Shown piece by piece: positions 63,534 through 64,000 of a DNA stretch of 64,000 bases. A program made the translations under genes and the position numbers. Each line of letters starts with the position of its first letter. The stretch's first letter is position 1. The notes beneath the pieces were generated by a model. The model was not told the origin of the DNA. It saw nothing but the letters and a program-made list of their open reading frames with translations, and made no database searches. This DNA comes from Candidatus Helarchaeota archaeon. Lineage in GTDB: Archaea; Asgardarchaeota; Lokiarchaeia; Helarchaeales; HEL-GB-A. The stretch is taken from positions 25,340-89,339 of the forward strand of contig JAEOSY010000385.1 of NCBI GenBank assembly GCA_016840125.1, given 5' to 3'.

Positions 63534-63867
63534 CTGATTTACCACACCGATTTAAAGCGAAATCCGAGTCGACTTGAACAATTCCCCCATCATGAATTAC
63601 GCGAGCTTTTCGTCCTAATAAAAAGTTAAAGTTCAAATCTTCAAATTTAGTTTTCTTAATCATTTCAAATTCATCAGAGGTTATTGGAATTTGATAGTCC
63701 TCAAATGTATCCGACCTGTCAAATCCCATACGTTCAAAAAGAATACTATACCACAATTTCCCACAATTTTCACATTCCACGATTGCTTCGGCATCGCCAG
63801 GGCGATAAACTATTGTGAAAACGCCCTTCCAATTTGAACAGGTACAATCCTTGTTTAGAGGAGTCAT
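63526..63867 (-). CDS. Small zinc-ribbon-like protein, unknown function
   Basis: 113 residues. Cys pairs CTC (residues 8-10) and CENC (35-38) with an aromatic GKLWY between and after, a zinc-ribbon-like layout. The remaining sequence (YQIPITSDEFEMIKKTKFED) has no recognised domain. Its 3' end overlaps the PHP gene's stop by eight bases in convergent orientation. The TATA-rich DNA at 63890 lies just upstream. Confidence 0.6.
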   Translation of the reverse strand: MTPLNKDCTCSNWKGVFTIVYRPGDAEAIVECENCGKLWYSILFERMGFDRSDTFEDYQIPITSDEFEMIKKTKFEDLNFNFLLGRKARVIHDGGIVQVDSDFALNRCGKSVK

Positions 63868-63889
63868 GATAATTAACCTTCCAAAAAGT

Positions 63890-63925
63890 TATAAAAATTT
63901 ATAAATTTTTATAAAAATCTATAAA
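63890..63925. promoter_or_regulatory. TATA-rich promoter region between the zinc-ribbon gene and the right edge
   Basis: Repeats of tataaaaattt/ataaattttt occur here. Minus-strand TATA boxes fit the gene starting at 63867, about 25-30 bases away; a plus-strand ctataaaat near 63920 would start transcription near 63945, where the GC-rich right edge begins. The direction used is uncertain. Confidence 0.4.
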
Positions 63926-63944
63926 ATTCCTATGCTTCTGATCC

Positions 63945-64000
63945 ATCTAGCCGCAGGCAGCTGCGGACAGACCCGCCCTAAGGTTATCAGGCGGTACGCC
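63945..64000. ncRNA. Possible structured RNA, cut by the window edge
   Basis: The last 56 bases are far richer in G and C than the rest and form two hairpins: CCGCAG-gcag-CTGCGG (63951-63966) and CCGCC (63973-63977) with GGCGG (63990-63994). The AT-rich DNA before it could be a promoter on the plus strand. I cannot match it to RNase P, SRP or rRNA with confidence, and the strand is not settled. Confidence 0.3.

Noticed and set aside
63945..64000. The right edge as the 3' end of 16S rRNA or as RNase P RNA
   Set aside because: The minus strand shows short matches (CUGCGGCU, AGAUGGAU) but neither the 16S helix 45 context nor the conserved RNase P 3' element is found next to them.

Overview
The window looks like a chromosomal stretch of an Asgard archaeon (Promethearchaeati; Lokiarchaeia-like is my best guess, but the lineage cannot be fixed from this sequence). 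The archaeal signals are a group II chaperonin (thermosome), archaeal-type AspRS and TrpRS, stand-alone ThiN, a sulfide-type THI4, tungsten-type aldehyde ferredoxin oxidoreductases and TATA boxes placed for short-leader or leaderless transcripts. The eukaryote-like signals are a Rag/Gtr-like GTPase, a Ras/Rab-like GTPase fused to an N-terminal longin/roadblock-like domain, an acyl-CoA-binding protein, longin-like domains in other contexts, Yip1-like membrane proteins and a protein I read as longin plus DENN.

Layout. 1-1.06 kb: ABC exporter (permease cut by the edge, ATPase). 1.1-4.2 kb: two tandem NDP-forming acyl-CoA synthetase alpha subunits. 4.2-6.3 kb: glycyl-radical-enzyme activase, acyl-CoA-binding protein, a Cys-rich DUF2769-like protein and an SRPBCC protein. 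6.4-11.3 kb: two members of an unrecognised large protein family, a B12-binding radical SAM protein, and decayed gene ends (two isoprenylcysteine-methyltransferase-like remnants and one remnant of the unrecognised family). 11.3-18.8 kb: a co-directional redox operon of AOR, MoaD-like protein, AOR, CCG-domain Fe-S protein, longin-DENN-like protein and a second CCG-domain Fe-S protein. 19.1-20.3 kb: a third member of the unrecognised family. 20.4-24.7 kb: ADP-ribosylglycohydrolase-like protein, NagB, NagA and THI4. 24.7-26.7 kb: a surface-anchored clan CD peptidase, then agmatinase and Fe-S protein remnants. 26.7-29.7 kb: ThiN and two tandem winged-helix/ferredoxin proteins. 29.7-34.7 kb: copper P-type ATPase with an unusual C-terminal tail and a CDF-like membrane protein with added cytosolic domains. 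34.8-38.0 kb: thioesterase, AspRS and a dolichol-kinase/CDP-lipid-type membrane enzyme. 38.0-40.6 kb: PAAR protein, a coiled-coil/beta-helix spike-like protein and the thermosome. 40.6-44.3 kb: nitroreductase, metallo-hydrolase, a 24-codon mini-ORF and the two GTPases. 44.3-47.8 kb: a lipocalin-like protein and a GH31 glycosidase. 48-51.2 kb: a large surface beta-propeller protein and a multi-TM protein with a cytosolic longin-like domain, with a truncated copy of the latter upstream. 51.6-56.5 kb: TrpRS, a LuxE-like acyl-activating enzyme and a large cytosolic multi-Ig-like protein. 56.6-64 kb: secreted phosphodiesterase, Yip1-like pair, HEAT-TIR protein, small membrane proteins, a membrane-anchored PHP-domain protein and the edge of a possible structured RNA.

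How the genes work together. A metabolic layer (acyl-CoA ligases, acyl-CoA-binding protein, thioesterase, LuxE-like enzyme, AORs with Fe-S partners) fits anaerobic oxidation of organic acids and aldehydes. A trafficking and signalling layer (GTPases, longin, DENN and roadblock-like domains, Yip1) is interleaved with it; the clearest contact is the longin-DENN-like gene inside the AOR operon. The repeated 3' gene remnants show active duplication and decay at several places.
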